A stretch of 64,000 nucleotides of DNA from positions 1 through 64,000 of the forward strand of contig NZ_JABVBB010000021.1 of assembly GCF_013346665.1 (NCBI RefSeq), in the 5' to 3' direction. Position 1 is the first letter of the stretch; every line of letters starts with the position of its first letter. The DNA is from Sulfitobacter maritimus (GTDB lineage: Bacteria > Pseudomonadota > Alphaproteobacteria > Rhodobacterales > Rhodobacteraceae). A program made the position numbers and the translations under genes. A model generated the notes under the pieces. It saw only the letters and a program-made list of their open reading frames with translations. It made no database searches and had not been told where the DNA came from. Shown in pieces: positions 44,386 through 52,839 of the stretch.

Positions 44386-44464
44386 TTTTGGGGTCGCCGC
44401 TGCGGGGATGGTCGGTCAGTGAGAGGCTGACCCGGAGGGACCTTCCGCCCACGGCGACCCAAAA
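44386..44464. repeat. 79-nt long imperfect palindrome / structured RNA candidate
   Basis: The ends TTTTGGGGTCGCCG (44386-44399) and CGGCGACCCAAAA (44452-44464) pair almost perfectly. Inside, GCGG/CCGC, GGTC/GACC and GGTCAG/CTGACC stems continue the hairpin to a TGAGAGG loop, leaving small bulges. No T-run follows on either strand, so it is not a plain terminator. It could be a 5' UTR element of trmFO, a small RNA or a mobile palindromic repeat. Confidence 0.6.
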
Positions 44465-44558
44465 GCATCAAGCCTGTGGCCTTGTCCTATCTTTGCCCCA
44501 ATTATGCCAGAATTGCCAGTAGTCAATTTGCAACAGTGCGCTGCTTTTTTGGAAACAA

Positions 44559-45344
44559 TCACTGGGACCAATCTGGGGGACGCTTTTGCAAGAAGGCGTC
44601 GATCCCCTCGCGGGTGTTGGCGTCGAGCATATTGCGGACCATGACATCGCCGGTGAAGGCATAGGCGTCAGCCGTGGGCAGGGATAGTTGCTTATAGAAA
44701 GCGGCTTTGCCGTGGGTGACGGCAGAACCGAGTTTGGCGGCGATCTTTTCGGCGAGGGCTTGGGTTTCAGTTTCGAGTTGGTCGGACGGCACCGCGCGAT
44801 TGATGAGGCCCAGCTCAGCCGCGCGGGGGGCGGGGATGAACTCCCCGGTGGTGAGCATCTCAAGCGCCTGTTTGCGCGGGATGTTGCGGGTGAGCGCGAC
44901 CATGGGGGTCGAGCAAAAGAGGCCAATGTTCACGCCGTTGACGCCGAAGCGCGTATCCTCGGCGGCGATGGCCAGATCGCAGGTGGCGACCAATTGGCAG
45001 CCTGCGGCGGTGGCGATGCCGTGGACTTGGGCGATGACAGGCTGCGGCAGGCTTTGGATGCGGGCCATGAGGGCGGCGCAGCGGTCGAAGAGGTCTTTGA
45101 AGGCAGCGGCTCCGCCGTCTTCGGCTTGGCGCATGGCGGTCATCTGGCGCAGGTCGTGGCCAGCGCAGAAGGCTTTGCCGGCGCCGGATAGGATGATGAC
45201 GCGGGTATCGCGGTCTTCGGCGAGCGCGTCGAGTTGGCTGTGCAAGGCGGCGATCATTTCGTCTGACAGCGCGTTTAGCCGTTCGGGCGCGTTCATGCGC
45301 AGATGGGTGATCGGCCCCTGTGCCGTAACGTCAAGAATTGTCAC
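44559..45344 (-). CDS. Enoyl-CoA hydratase/isomerase family protein
   Basis: The 261-aa crotonase-fold enzyme starts MTILDVTAQGPITHLRMNAP. The oxyanion hole is formed by SGAGKAFCAGHDLRQM and CDLAIAAEDTRFGVNG. The acidic position corresponds to the GVNIGLFCSTP region, and the end resembles short-chain enoyl-CoA hydratases. The exact substrate cannot be read from sequence. It is divergent from the thioesterase at 45403, and the pair may act in acyl-CoA turnover. Confidence 0.9.
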   Translation of the reverse strand: MTILDVTAQGPITHLRMNAPERLNALSDEMIAALHSQLDALAEDRDTRVIILSGAGKAFCAGHDLRQMTAMRQAEDGGAAAFKDLFDRCAALMARIQSLPQPVIAQVHGIATAAGCQLVATCDLAIAAEDTRFGVNGVNIGLFCSTPMVALTRNIPRKQALEMLTTGEFIPAPRAAELGLINRAVPSDQLETETQALAEKIAAKLGSAVTHGKAAFYKQLSLPTADAYAFTGDVMVRNMLDANTREGIDAFLQKRPPDWSQ

Positions 45345-45402
45345 CTTGCCCTCCCAAGCTGGTCACGCCAACGTTACGCCGAGGCAAGCAGGGAGAACAA
45401 GT

Positions 45403-45828
45403 ATGGCCGTCAAGATGGATGCTAAGGCATTGGAAGCGTTCATGCGCGAGGTCTTTGATCAGGTGGCGGATGATTTCGCGGTGGATCATGTGGCGGAGAA
45501 TGAGATCACCATGCGTTTGTTGACGGGTCGGCGACATCTGCGGCCGGGGGGGACGGTGTCGGGTCCGTCGATGTTCGCGCTGGCGGATGTGGCGGCTTAT
45601 CTCGTGACGCTGGCGATGATCGGGCCGCAGGCCTTGGCGGTGACGACGAATTGCTCGATTGATTTCATGCGCAAGCCGCTGGCGGATGTGCATTTGATTG
45701 CCAAGGCGAAGCTGCTGAAGCTGGGGCGGCAATTGTCGGTGACGGATGTGCTGATCTATTCGGAAGGGTCGGATAAGCCGGTGGCGCGGGCGAGCCTGAC
45801 CTATGCGATTCCGCCGGTGAAGGGGTAG
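45403..45828 (+). CDS. PaaI-family hot-dog thioesterase
   Basis: This 141-aa hot-dog protein resembles PaaI/COG2050 thioesterases. LRPGGTVSGPSMFALADVAAYL is the central helix with the conserved Asp. NCSIDFMRKPLADVHLIAKAKLLKLGRQLSVTD (shown in part) forms the strands. ATG 45403 has a GGGAGA site. The frame is open far upstream, but that part is antisense to the hydratase gene. It probably hydrolyses small acyl-CoA esters. Confidence 0.88.
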   Translation: MAVKMDAKALEAFMREVFDQVADDFAVDHVAENEITMRLLTGRRHLRPGGTVSGPSMFALADVAAYLVTLAMIGPQALAVTTNCSIDFMRKPLADVHLIAKAKLLKLGRQLSVTDVLIYSEGSDKPVARASLTYAIPPVKG

Positions 45829-46007
45829 GACTCAGGGCCATCGGCTGCCCGTGGGGTGGCGATCGCAACGGTGATCTGTGCCACTTTATGGTGCAGCGCA
45901 TACACGACCCCTAAAGCTTGCGTTCAGCCTCACCAAATCGCCAGCCCGCCGGGACGGGCAGGCGATGGCCCGGCGCCTGCGGCTTGATTCCGGGCGCAAG
46001 AAAGCCA

Positions 46008-46036
46008 CAAAAAAAGGGCCGGGGAAAACCCGGCCC
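46008..46036 (-). terminator. Rho-independent terminator of the DUF1127 gene
   Basis: On the minus strand, GGGCCGGG-TTTT-CCCCGGCCC is followed by a run of T residues. It sits about 30 bp after the DUF1127 stop. On the plus strand the 170 bp from the thioesterase to this hairpin hold no gene. Confidence 0.88.
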
Positions 46037-46067
46037 AGGAAGAGGTCTGGCCTACGCCACAGGGAAG

Positions 46068-46298
46068 CTACGCCTGCCAGAACACACGGGACGCCTCCTC
46101 AGAGGCCTGTTCCGGTGTTAGTCCCGCGTCCTGCAACTGCCACGGCTCAAGCGATGCGAGCGTGCGGCGGGTGCGACGGCGGGTCGCCCATGTCGTCATG
46201 ACAGCCGCAAAGCGCAGCGCGATCACCGCAGGGACCGGCAGGGCGCGGTATGTCATCAATGTCATCGCATCGGCGCTCAAGGGGCGTGCCTGTGTCAT
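46068..46298 (-). CDS. DUF1127 small protein
   Basis: The 76-aa protein ends in the DUF1127 motif (AVMTTWATRRRTRRTLASLEPWQLQDAGLTPEQA shown in part), an Arg-rich helix with the W-R-x-x-x-L-x-L-x-x-LGL-like pattern. Such proteins are implicated in RNA or phosphate/stress regulation in Rhodobacter and Agrobacterium. The start is ATG 46298 with AGGAG upstream. It is divergent from the MocR regulator across a palindrome-rich 93-bp region. Confidence 0.82.
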   Translation of the reverse strand: MTQARPLSADAMTLMTYRALPVPAVIALRFAAVMTTWATRRRTRRTLASLEPWQLQDAGLTPEQASEEASRVFWQA

Positions 46299-46311
46299 GG
46301 GGAATCTCCTA

Positions 46312-46371
46312 ATTGTATTGACACAATGTGTAGAATGTCTACAGTTACTAAGGTACAAAGAGCGATACAAT
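46312..46371. promoter_or_regulatory. Divergent operator region between DUF1127 and MocR genes
   Basis: It contains a perfect palindrome TGTAGA-ATG-TCTACA (46329-46343) and an outer inverted pair ATTGTAT (46312-46318) / ATACAAT (46365-46371). Such repeats between a MocR regulator and its divergent neighbour are typical operators. Confidence 0.5.
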
Positions 46372-46391
46372 TTGACCATAGGAATATTGTA

Positions 46392-47807
46392 ATGGGTACA
46401 ATCTGGCAGCCAAAGCTCGCCGAAGGGCAGGGGCCGAAGTATAAATTGGTCGCTCAGACGATCCGGGACGGGATCGCTTCTGACGCGCTGGCCGTGGGGG
46501 ACAAGCTGCCTCCGGTCCGGGAATTGGCCTATCAGTTGGGCATCACGCCCGGCACGGTGGCGCGGGCCTATACGATCCTCACCGACGAAGGGCTGTTAGA
46601 GGCCGAAGTAGGGCGCGGCACCTTTGTTGCGCCGCCTCAGATCGCTATCCGTGAAGATGTCTGGAATCGCGAACAGGGCAACTGGATTAAAGAGTTAGAA
46701 GTCGCTGAGACCAATGCCGTAAGTCTGTTTAGCCCGCGACTGCCGGACATGGGGCAGATCGCGGTGATCCGCAACGCGCTGCGGCAGGTGGCGGATGGGC
46801 CGGGCGAAGACTTTATGAACTACCCGACACGCGACGCCTATGCCCCGGTGCGGCAAGCGGTGATCGACTGGTTGGCGCATCTGTCGTTAGGTCCGGTGCA
46901 TGAGCGCGACGTTGTGCTGTCGCATGGCGGGCAAAGCGGAATTGTATTGGTCCTGCAAGCCATCCTTTCAGGGCCAAAACCCGTGATGTTGGTTGAAGAC
47001 CTGTCCTACGCCGGGTTTCGCCGGGCGGCGGAGGTCTTGCGCGCTGAGGTGGTCGGCGTGGCAATGGACGAAGAAGGCGTGATCCCCGAAGCGTTGGACA
47101 AGGCCGCGCGGGACAGTGGCGCTCAGGTCTTTTGCACCACGCCTGAGGTTCACAATCCAACCGGCAGCCACACCAGCCTTGCCCGGCGCCGCGATCTGCT
47201 AGAGGTGGCCCGGCGGCACGGGTTGGAGATACTGGAGGACGATTGCTACCGCATGGGCACGGCCCGCGCGCCGAGTTACCGCTCGCTGTGGCCTGAGCAT
47301 GTCTGGCATGTGTCTTCGATTTCAAAAGAGCTAACACCTGCGCTGCGGGTGGGCTTTGCACTTGCCCCGGTGGGACGTTCGGCGGACCTGCGGAGAGTGG
47401 CGGAATATGGCTACTTTGGCCTTGCCCGCCCCTTGGCCGAAGCCACGCGTATCCTGCTGACCGATCCGCGTATGAAAACGATCTGCGCCGAGATCCGCGA
47501 ACGGTTGGCGGAATATGTGCAGATCGCGGTGAATCACCTTGGCGGGCATGACCTGCGCTACTCGCGTGATGTGCCGTTTCTGTGGCTGCACTTGCCGCCG
47601 GGGTGGCGCGCCGCAGGCTTTTGCCGCGCGGCAGAAGCACAAGGGGTGCAAATCCGCTCCGCCGATGAATTCGCCCTGCGCGATGGCCGCGCCCCCCATG
47701 CGGTGCGGATTGCGGTGAACGCGCATGTCTCGCTCAAGTCCTTTGAAGCGGCGATGCAGCGGCTGCGCTGCTTATTGGACAACCCGCCCGAGCAAATCAG
47801 CGTGTAA
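46392..47807 (+). CDS. MocR-type GntR/aminotransferase-like regulator
   Basis: Residues 1-85 are a GntR winged helix (KLVAQTIRDGIASDALAVGDKLPPVRELAYQLGITPGTVARAY in part). The rest is an aspartate-aminotransferase fold that binds PLP. The Schiff-base Lys is in SSISKELTPALRVGFAL, and HNPTG and DDCYRM are PLP contacts. The effector is unknown. It is divergent from the DUF1127 gene, its most likely target, and its own 5' region carries the palindromes. Length 471 aa. Confidence 0.92.
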   Translation: MGTIWQPKLAEGQGPKYKLVAQTIRDGIASDALAVGDKLPPVRELAYQLGITPGTVARAYTILTDEGLLEAEVGRGTFVAPPQIAIREDVWNREQGNWIKELEVAETNAVSLFSPRLPDMGQIAVIRNALRQVADGPGEDFMNYPTRDAYAPVRQAVIDWLAHLSLGPVHERDVVLSHGGQSGIVLVLQAILSGPKPVMLVEDLSYAGFRRAAEVLRAEVVGVAMDEEGVIPEALDKAARDSGAQVFCTTPEVHNPTGSHTSLARRRDLLEVARRHGLEILEDDCYRMGTARAPSYRSLWPEHVWHVSSISKELTPALRVGFALAPVGRSADLRRVAEYGYFGLARPLAEATRILLTDPRMKTICAEIRERLAEYVQIAVNHLGGHDLRYSRDVPFLWLHLPPGWRAAGFCRAAEAQGVQIRSADEFALRDGRAPHAVRIAVNAHVSLKSFEAAMQRLRCLLDNPPEQISV

Positions 47808-47877
47808 ATTTGTGGGGTATTATTATACCTAAATCACAAGGCGTTGTTTTCGCCCGATTAATCCTATCTTGCTGCGC

Positions 47878-47905
47878 TTGACCCGGCATTGCGCATCTAT
47901 ATAAC
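47878..47905 (+). promoter_or_regulatory. Sigma-70 promoter of rplM-rpsI
   Basis: A TTGACC -35 hexamer (47878-47883), a 16-bp spacer and TATAAC -10 (47900-47905) lie about 60 bp before rplM, as expected for a strong ribosomal-protein promoter. Confidence 0.6.
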
Positions 47906-47967
47906 CCCTCCATCAGATAGCGGGCGGGGGAATCCTCGTTCGACCAACCTCAAACGGGAATTCATCC

Positions 47968-48429
47968 ATGAAAACCTTTTCTGCGACACCGGCAGATATC
48001 GAAAAGAAATGGATCATCATTGACGCCGAAGGCGTCGTGCTGGGCCGTCTCGCCTCGATCATCGCCACGCGCCTGCGCGGCAAACACAAGCCGTCCTTCA
48101 CACCGCATATGGATTGCGGTGACAATGTGATCGTCATCAACGCCGAGAAGGTGCAGATGACCGGCAAGAAGCGCGAAGAGCACTTCTACTGGCACACCGG
48201 CCACCCCGGCGGGATCAAATCGCGCACCAAGGAGCAGATCCTTGAAGGCGCGCATCCTAAGCGTGTTGTGACCCAAGCGGTCAAGCGCATGCTGCCCGGC
48301 AACCGCCTGAGCCGCCAGATCATGACCAACCTGCGCGTCTATGCAGGTAGCGAACACCCCCATGAGGCGCAGAGCCCCGAAGTTCTGGACGTTAAGTCCA
48401 TGAACAAGAAAAACACGCGGAGTGCATGA
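47968..48429 (+). CDS. rplM: 50S ribosomal protein L13
   Basis: L13 is an early-assembly 50S protein bound to 23S rRNA. The N-terminus [20 protein letters not shown] is typical for alphaproteobacteria, followed by [20 protein letters not shown] and the signature [12 protein letters not shown]. Length 153 aa. Its stop overlaps the rpsI start, the universal L13-S9 pairing. Confidence 0.98.
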   Translation: MKTFSATPADIEKKWIIIDAEGVVLGRLASIIATRLRGKHKPSFTPHMDCGDNVIVINAEKVQMTGKKREEHFYWHTGHPGGIKSRTKEQILEGAHPKRVVTQAVKRMLPGNRLSRQIMTNLRVYAGSEHPHEAQSPEVLDVKSMNKKNTRSA

Positions 48430-48932
48430 GCATGGCTGACGAAATCAAAACACTTGAAGGTCTCGAAGCTGCTGTGACCGAGAACATCGGCGGCGTGCAG
48501 GGCACCGAAACCGAAATGACCCCACGTGAGCCGGTTCGTGACGAACTGGGCCGCGCCTATGCCACCGGCAAACGTAAAGACGCGGTCGCCCGCGTTTGGA
48601 TCAAGCCCGGTTCCGGCAAGGTTGTCGTCAACGGCAAGCCGCAGAACGAATACTTTGCACGCCCCGTGCAGCAGTTGATCCTCGCCCAGCCTTTCGGCAT
48701 CACCAACACCGAAGGCCAGTTCGACGTCTTCGCAACGGTCAAAGGCGGCGGTCTGTCTGGTCAAGCGGGTGCGGTTAAGCACGGTATCTCCAAGGCCCTG
48801 CAGCTTTACGATCCCTCCCTGCGCGGTGCGCTGAAAGCGGCAGGCTTCCTGACCCGCGACAGCCGCGTCGTAGAGCGGAAGAAATACGGTAAGGCCAAAG
48901 CGCGTCGGAGCTTCCAGTTCTCCAAGCGTTAA
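48426..48932 (+). CDS. rpsI: 30S ribosomal protein S9
   Basis: S9 contacts tRNA at the P site with its basic C-terminal tail, here ending [34 protein letters not shown] is the S9 signature. The protein carries an acidic N-terminal extension of about 40 residues, common in alphaproteobacteria (168 aa). The start is ATG 48426, with a second in-frame ATG at 48432. Confidence 0.97.
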   Translation: MSMADEIKTLEGLEAAVTENIGGVQGTETEMTPREPVRDELGRAYATGKRKDAVARVWIKPGSGKVVVNGKPQNEYFARPVQQLILAQPFGITNTEGQFDVFATVKGGGLSGQAGAVKHGISKALQLYDPSLRGALKAAGFLTRDSRVVERKKYGKAKARRSFQFSKR

Positions 48933-48955
48933 GCTTACCAAGAGAGTTTGCGAAA

Positions 48956-48982
48956 GGGCCGCCCGATTGGGTGGCCCTTTTT
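48956..48982 (+). terminator. Rho-independent terminator of rplM-rpsI
   Basis: GGGCCGCCC / GGGTGGCCC, with a GATT loop and one G-U pair, is followed by five T residues. It closes the ribosomal-protein operon. Confidence 0.92.
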
Positions 48983-49110
48983 CGTTTGGGAGCCGTGTCC
49001 GGCGCATCGCCCTGCCTATTCTGAAAAGCACAGCGCAGGGCGGCTTTGGCATTGCTTAGGTATTTGCCTAACTAAGTTGACCGATCGAGCTTTGCAGGTT
49101 AGTTAGGAGC

Positions 49111-49446
49111 ATGTCTAAGTTTCACCTGGATCTTTGCTTTTCGGCCCTCGGCGACCCAACGCGGCGGCTCATCCTTCAGCGCCTCGCACGTGGGGAGGCG
49201 ACAACGAGTGAACTGGCGGAACCGCATGATATGGCTCTGCCATCCTTCATGGCGCATTTACAAAAGCTTGAAGCGGCCGGATTCATCTCAACTGAGAAAA
49301 AAGGTCGAACCCGCATCTGCCGCTTGGCGCCGGACGCATTCAAACCCGTGCAAGATTGGCTGTCAGAACAAAACGCCATCTGGGAAGGTCGGCTTGACCA
49401 GTTTGACGACTATATCACCAACCTCATGCAGGAGCGCGATAAATGA
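49111..49446 (+). CDS. ArsR-family winged-helix repressor
   Basis: The 111-aa protein is an ArsR/HTH_20 regulator (FSALGDPTRRLILQRLARGEATTSELAEPHDMALPSFMAHLQKLEAAGFI in part). No metal cysteine pair of the CxC type lies in the recognition helix, so it is not an obvious metal sensor. It is followed with a four-base overlap by an SRPBCC protein, a pair seen widely in bacteria. It may sense an organic ligand. Confidence 0.9.
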   Translation: MSKFHLDLCFSALGDPTRRLILQRLARGEATTSELAEPHDMALPSFMAHLQKLEAAGFISTEKKGRTRICRLAPDAFKPVQDWLSEQNAIWEGRLDQFDDYITNLMQERDK

Positions 49447-49910
49447 ACCTTGATCCGAAAACTGATCTTACGTTTACCCGAACGATCCATGCACCTCGTT
49501 CAGTCTTGTGGGAATGCTGGACCACCCCCGAGCACATCAAGCACTTCTTTGTGCCTAAGCCGCATAGGATTGAGACATGCGAGATCGACCTGCGTGTGGG
49601 CGGCAAGTTCAACACCACGATGAATGTCGAAGGCAATTTGATGGAGAATGAGGGCGTATATCTGGAGATTGTGGACGGCAAGAAGCTCGTATTTACGGAC
49701 ACTTACCGCGAGGGCTGGAAGCCTGCCGCTGATCCGTTCATGACCGCTATCATCGAATTTGAAGACGATGGAAATGGCGGCACGACCTATACTGTAACCG
49801 CGCGACATCGCTCGCCAGAAGCCCGGCAGAGCCATGAAGACATGGGCTTTTTTGACGGTTGGGGGACTGTCGCGACGCAATTGGAAGCATACGCCCAATC
49901 TATCACCTGA
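49443..49910 (+). CDS. SRPBCC (AHSA1-like) domain protein
   Basis: The 155-aa protein is an AHSA1/START-like ligand-binding fold. RTIHAPRSVLWECWTTPEHIKHFF starts the domain, YLEIVDGKKLVFTDTYREGW follows, and HRSPEARQSHEDMGFFDGW is a family end motif. It binds a hydrophobic or organic ligand in a deep cavity. It is co-translated with the ArsR regulator. Confidence 0.88.
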   Translation: MNLDPKTDLTFTRTIHAPRSVLWECWTTPEHIKHFFVPKPHRIETCEIDLRVGGKFNTTMNVEGNLMENEGVYLEIVDGKKLVFTDTYREGWKPAADPFMTAIIEFEDDGNGGTTYTVTARHRSPEARQSHEDMGFFDGWGTVATQLEAYAQSIT

Positions 49911-49959
49911 TCGAAAGCGGGCGCTGCGTGTCGAAATGCCCGCAGCGTAGCACACCCTA

Positions 49960-49993
49960 CAAGAAAGGCCGCAGCGGGTAATCCGCAACGGCC
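49960..49993 (-). terminator. Rho-independent terminator of the outer-membrane protein gene
   Basis: On the minus strand, GGCCGTTGCGG / CCGCTGCGGCC with loop ATTAC is followed by TTTCTT. It lies 25 bp after the stop of the gene at 50018. Confidence 0.8.
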
Positions 49994-50017
49994 CTGTGTT
50001 TCGCTTGTAAGGTTAGC

Positions 50018-50692
50018 TTAGTTGCCGATCTCGTAGCTGACGGTCAGGCCCAGCACGCCGTCGCTGTCGTTGGTGTCTTCATAGATCGCCTCAAACGCCA
50101 TACCGTTGCCCATGTCATAGACAACGCCGGCCTCGGCATAGAGGTTGTCGTCGCGGTCAGAGTTGCCAACCAGACCGACAAGGGACCACTGCTCGGTCAG
50201 AGGCGCCGCAAAGGCGAACTCCTGATCGCTGTCGCCGGTGTCGGGGTCGAGGATCACTGCCACAGCACCTGTTACGTCGCGGCCGATGGGGAAGCCCAAC
50301 GTGCCGGTGATCTCTTCGCTGTGGTCTTTGGAGCCGTCGAGCCATGCATAGGAATAGCTCAGGTCCCAGCTCATGTCTTGGCCGAAGTCTTCGCCGTAGC
50401 CGAGATCGAGTTCAAGCTCTACATCGTTGACCGGGTCGTCATGGATCGACGTCGCGCTGAACCCGCTGTGAAACCCGCCAAAGGACATTTCCACATAGGC
50501 TTCGACTTCATGGTCAAGGTGGTGGAACCTGTCGGGGTCAATGTCCACCGAGCTGGACACGCCCGCAGACCAACCCATCGGCGCGGTCTCAAGCACCGGG
50601 TCAAAGCCAGTGGCGATATTGTCCTGCGCAGAGGCGGCGGTGGAAAGAAGCGCAGCCGAAAGGCTAACCCCCAGAAGAATTTTAGATGTCAT
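50018..50692 (-). CDS. Outer-membrane beta-barrel protein, 224 aa
   Basis: A signal peptide (MTSKILLGVSLSAALLSTAASA, cut before QDN) is followed by an acidic mature protein of alternating strands (DLGYGEDFGQDMSWDLSYSYAWLDG) ending in YEIGN. The alternating hydrophobic pattern and aromatic girdle residues suggest a small porin-like barrel. No exact family is recognised. Its gene ends in a clear terminator at 49960. Confidence 0.72.
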   Translation of the reverse strand: MTSKILLGVSLSAALLSTAASAQDNIATGFDPVLETAPMGWSAGVSSSVDIDPDRFHHLDHEVEAYVEMSFGGFHSGFSATSIHDDPVNDVELELDLGYGEDFGQDMSWDLSYSYAWLDGSKDHSEEITGTLGFPIGRDVTGAVAVILDPDTGDSDQEFAFAAPLTEQWSLVGLVGNSDRDDNLYAEAGVVYDMGNGMAFEAIYEDTNDSDGVLGLTVSYEIGN

Positions 50693-50919
50693 GGCCGTTG
50701 CCTTGATTGCGACCCGACACAACTGCCGGGTAGGATTGAAAACGCTTTGCGGATAGGCCTGCAATCAAGGGGCATCAATGGTTTAATGCGCATAGCGGCC
50801 ATGCATCCGCGCATTTTTATGTTATGCAAGAAACGGTGCGAACGTATCTCTTTTTCGTTCCTGTGCGGTTCCGAAGTGCCGCCCCTGCGCTTATATGTGA
50901 CAGAACACAGGAGACCCCC

Positions 50920-51915
50920 ATGCAGTATTCCGTTCTTGACCTCGCCCCGGTGCCTGAAGGGGCCGATGCCAGCACAGCGATCCGCAATTCCGTGGCCTTA
51001 GCCCAATTGGCCGAAGCTAAGAGCTATCACCGGTTTTGGATGGCGGAACATCATAATATGCCGGGGATCGCATCGGCCGCGACCTCAGTGCTTTTGGGCC
51101 ATGTGGCGGATCACACCAAACATATTCGCGTTGGCGCGGGCGGGGTCATGCTGCCCAACCACGCGCCGCTGGCGATTGCCGAACAATTTGGCACGCTGGC
51201 CGCGATCCATGGGGACCGGATTGATCTGGGGCTGGGCCGTGCGCCGGGGGGCGACCAAGCGGTGATGCGGGCGCTCCGGCGCGGGATGAGCGGTGCGGAT
51301 CACTTCCCCGATGATGTGGCAGAACTGATGTCCTATCTCGGTGCGCCGAACCCAAGCGCACCGGTGCGGGCGCATCCCGGGGAGGGGACGCATGTGCCGA
51401 TCTGGATACTGGGCTCTTCGCTTTACGGCGCGCAACTCGCGGCGCATTTTGGGCTGCCCTATGCCTTTGCTTCGCATTTCGCGCCGGATGCGTTGGAGGA
51501 AGCGACCGCGATCTACCGCCGTGATTTTAAGCCGTCCGAAGCCTGCGCCGCCCCGCGCTTTATGTTGGCTGTGAACGTCTTTGCGGCAGAGACTGACGCA
51601 CAAGGCGCATACCTGCGCACCTCTATGCAGCAAGCCTTTGCCCGCCTGCGCACGGGCCGCCCCGGCAAACTCCCGCGCCCGGTGGATGACATCGACGCTG
51701 AAATCGGGGCCGCACTGCGGCAAGGGGTCGATCATGCGCTGCGCGTCACCGCGGTGGGCAGCCCGGAGACGGTGAAACGTCAGCTTGAGACGCTGATCGC
51801 GCAGTACCGACCAGATGAGCTGATCTTGACCGGCCAAATCCACGATCACGGGGCGCGGTTGCGCTCGTTTGAGATTGCGGCGGATGTTTTGCAGGCCATG
51901 AAGCTGGCGGTGTAA
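50920..51915 (+). CDS. LLM-class flavin-dependent oxidoreductase
   Basis: The 331-aa protein is a luciferase-like TIM barrel. [52 protein letters not shown] and [15 protein letters not shown]-type motifs (here [14 protein letters not shown]) are canonical for the MsnO8-like subgroup. FMN or F420 use cannot be told from sequence. The start is ATG 50920, after GGAGACCCCC. Confidence 0.9.
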   Translation: MQYSVLDLAPVPEGADASTAIRNSVALAQLAEAKSYHRFWMAEHHNMPGIASAATSVLLGHVADHTKHIRVGAGGVMLPNHAPLAIAEQFGTLAAIHGDRIDLGLGRAPGGDQAVMRALRRGMSGADHFPDDVAELMSYLGAPNPSAPVRAHPGEGTHVPIWILGSSLYGAQLAAHFGLPYAFASHFAPDALEEATAIYRRDFKPSEACAAPRFMLAVNVFAAETDAQGAYLRTSMQQAFARLRTGRPGKLPRPVDDIDAEIGAALRQGVDHALRVTAVGSPETVKRQLETLIAQYRPDELILTGQIHDHGARLRSFEIAADVLQAMKLAV

Positions 51916-51921
51916 AGAAAC

Positions 51922-51944
51922 GGGCCGGAAATATCATCCGGCCC
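51922..51944 (-). terminator. Hairpin terminator of the 66-aa hypothetical gene
   Basis: GGGCCGG / CCGGCCC around a nine-base loop lies between the convergent genes. On the minus strand GTTTCTTT follows, so it serves the gene at 51953. Confidence 0.65.
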
Positions 51945-51952
51945 TCAGACAG

Positions 51953-52153
51953 CTACAGTAAGACGTGCCAATCTCCATCGATCCTTATTATTTCAGGGTC
52001 TTCTGCGTGATCAAACGCATCATAGCTTAAGGTAATGTGGTCAACTATGGTTATCCGCTTGCCGCAGTTCATCAGTGTGATCTCCGTTCCAGCCCTCAAG
52101 CTTTGTCCGAACGATAACTCGGACGGTGACTGCAATTTGGTTAAGATCCGCAT
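51953..52153 (-). CDS. Hypothetical protein, 66 aa
   Basis: I do not recognise the family. It is a small soluble protein of strand-like segments (GTEITLMNCGKRITIVDHITLSY, DPEIIRIDGDWHVLL). AGGAAG upstream of ATG 52153 and a downstream hairpin support it as a real gene. Confidence 0.5.
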   Translation of the reverse strand: MRILTKLQSPSELSFGQSLRAGTEITLMNCGKRITIVDHITLSYDAFDHAEDPEIIRIDGDWHVLL

Positions 52154-52221
52154 TTCTTATCTTCCTATGGGTGAGGGCAGGAGATTAGAGATGTGGACAA
52201 TACCTATGCGGCGAAACTGTC

Positions 52222-52839
52222 TCACTCGTCCGGGCTAACCAGCCCCAATCCGCGCAGGTAAATCCCGATTCCCGTCTCTAGCAGATCATCTGCCGGAAAA
52301 GGCGAGGCGCGGCCCGGTGAGTTGCGTGCGAAAAGCTCAACCACGCCGTGGCTCATCGCCCAGATATGGGCCGAGAACATGGAGGCAGGCGGACGTTTGT
52401 CTGCGGGGATGTGTTGGCTCAGGTCTGCTGCGGCACGTTCCAACACGCCATTGGCACGGTTGGCGGCATGGGCCAGTTCCGGCGTGCGGTTGACCGAGAT
52501 GCCGGATTCGAACATGGCGATGTAATGACCGGGATGTTTGCGCGCAAAGGCGAGGTAGGCGCGGCCTGTGGCTTCAAATGCCTTCAGCGCCGAGGGTTGG
52601 CCCGATTCATAGGCGACCTCCATCAACTCCGCAAAGATATCATAGCCCTGATGCGCGGCCTCTGCGATGAGATCTTCGCGGCCCTCAAAGTGACGGTACA
52701 CGGCAGCCGGGGTCACGCCCGCGCGTTTGGCGGCCTCTGACAGGGTAAACCCGGTCGGCCCGCGCTGCTCGATCAACTCAAGCGCGGCGTCAATCAGCGC
52801 TTGGCGCAGGTTGCCGTGATGATAGCCGCGTTTAGGCAT
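52222..52839 (-). CDS. TetR-family transcriptional regulator
   Basis: Residues 10-57 hold the TetR HTH (RQALIDAALELIEQRGPTGFTLSEAAKRAGVTPAAVYRHF in part), followed by a helical WHG-type ligand domain (TetR_C_33-like). The start is ATG 52839; its first eight bases overlap the end of ppk2, so the two are translationally coupled. The target genes are unknown. Confidence 0.9.
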   Translation of the reverse strand: MPKRGYHHGNLRQALIDAALELIEQRGPTGFTLSEAAKRAGVTPAAVYRHFEGREDLIAEAAHQGYDIFAELMEVAYESGQPSALKAFEATGRAYLAFARKHPGHYIAMFESGISVNRTPELAHAANRANGVLERAAADLSQHIPADKRPPASMFSAHIWAMSHGVVELFARNSPGRASPFPADDLLETGIGIYLRGLGLVSPDE

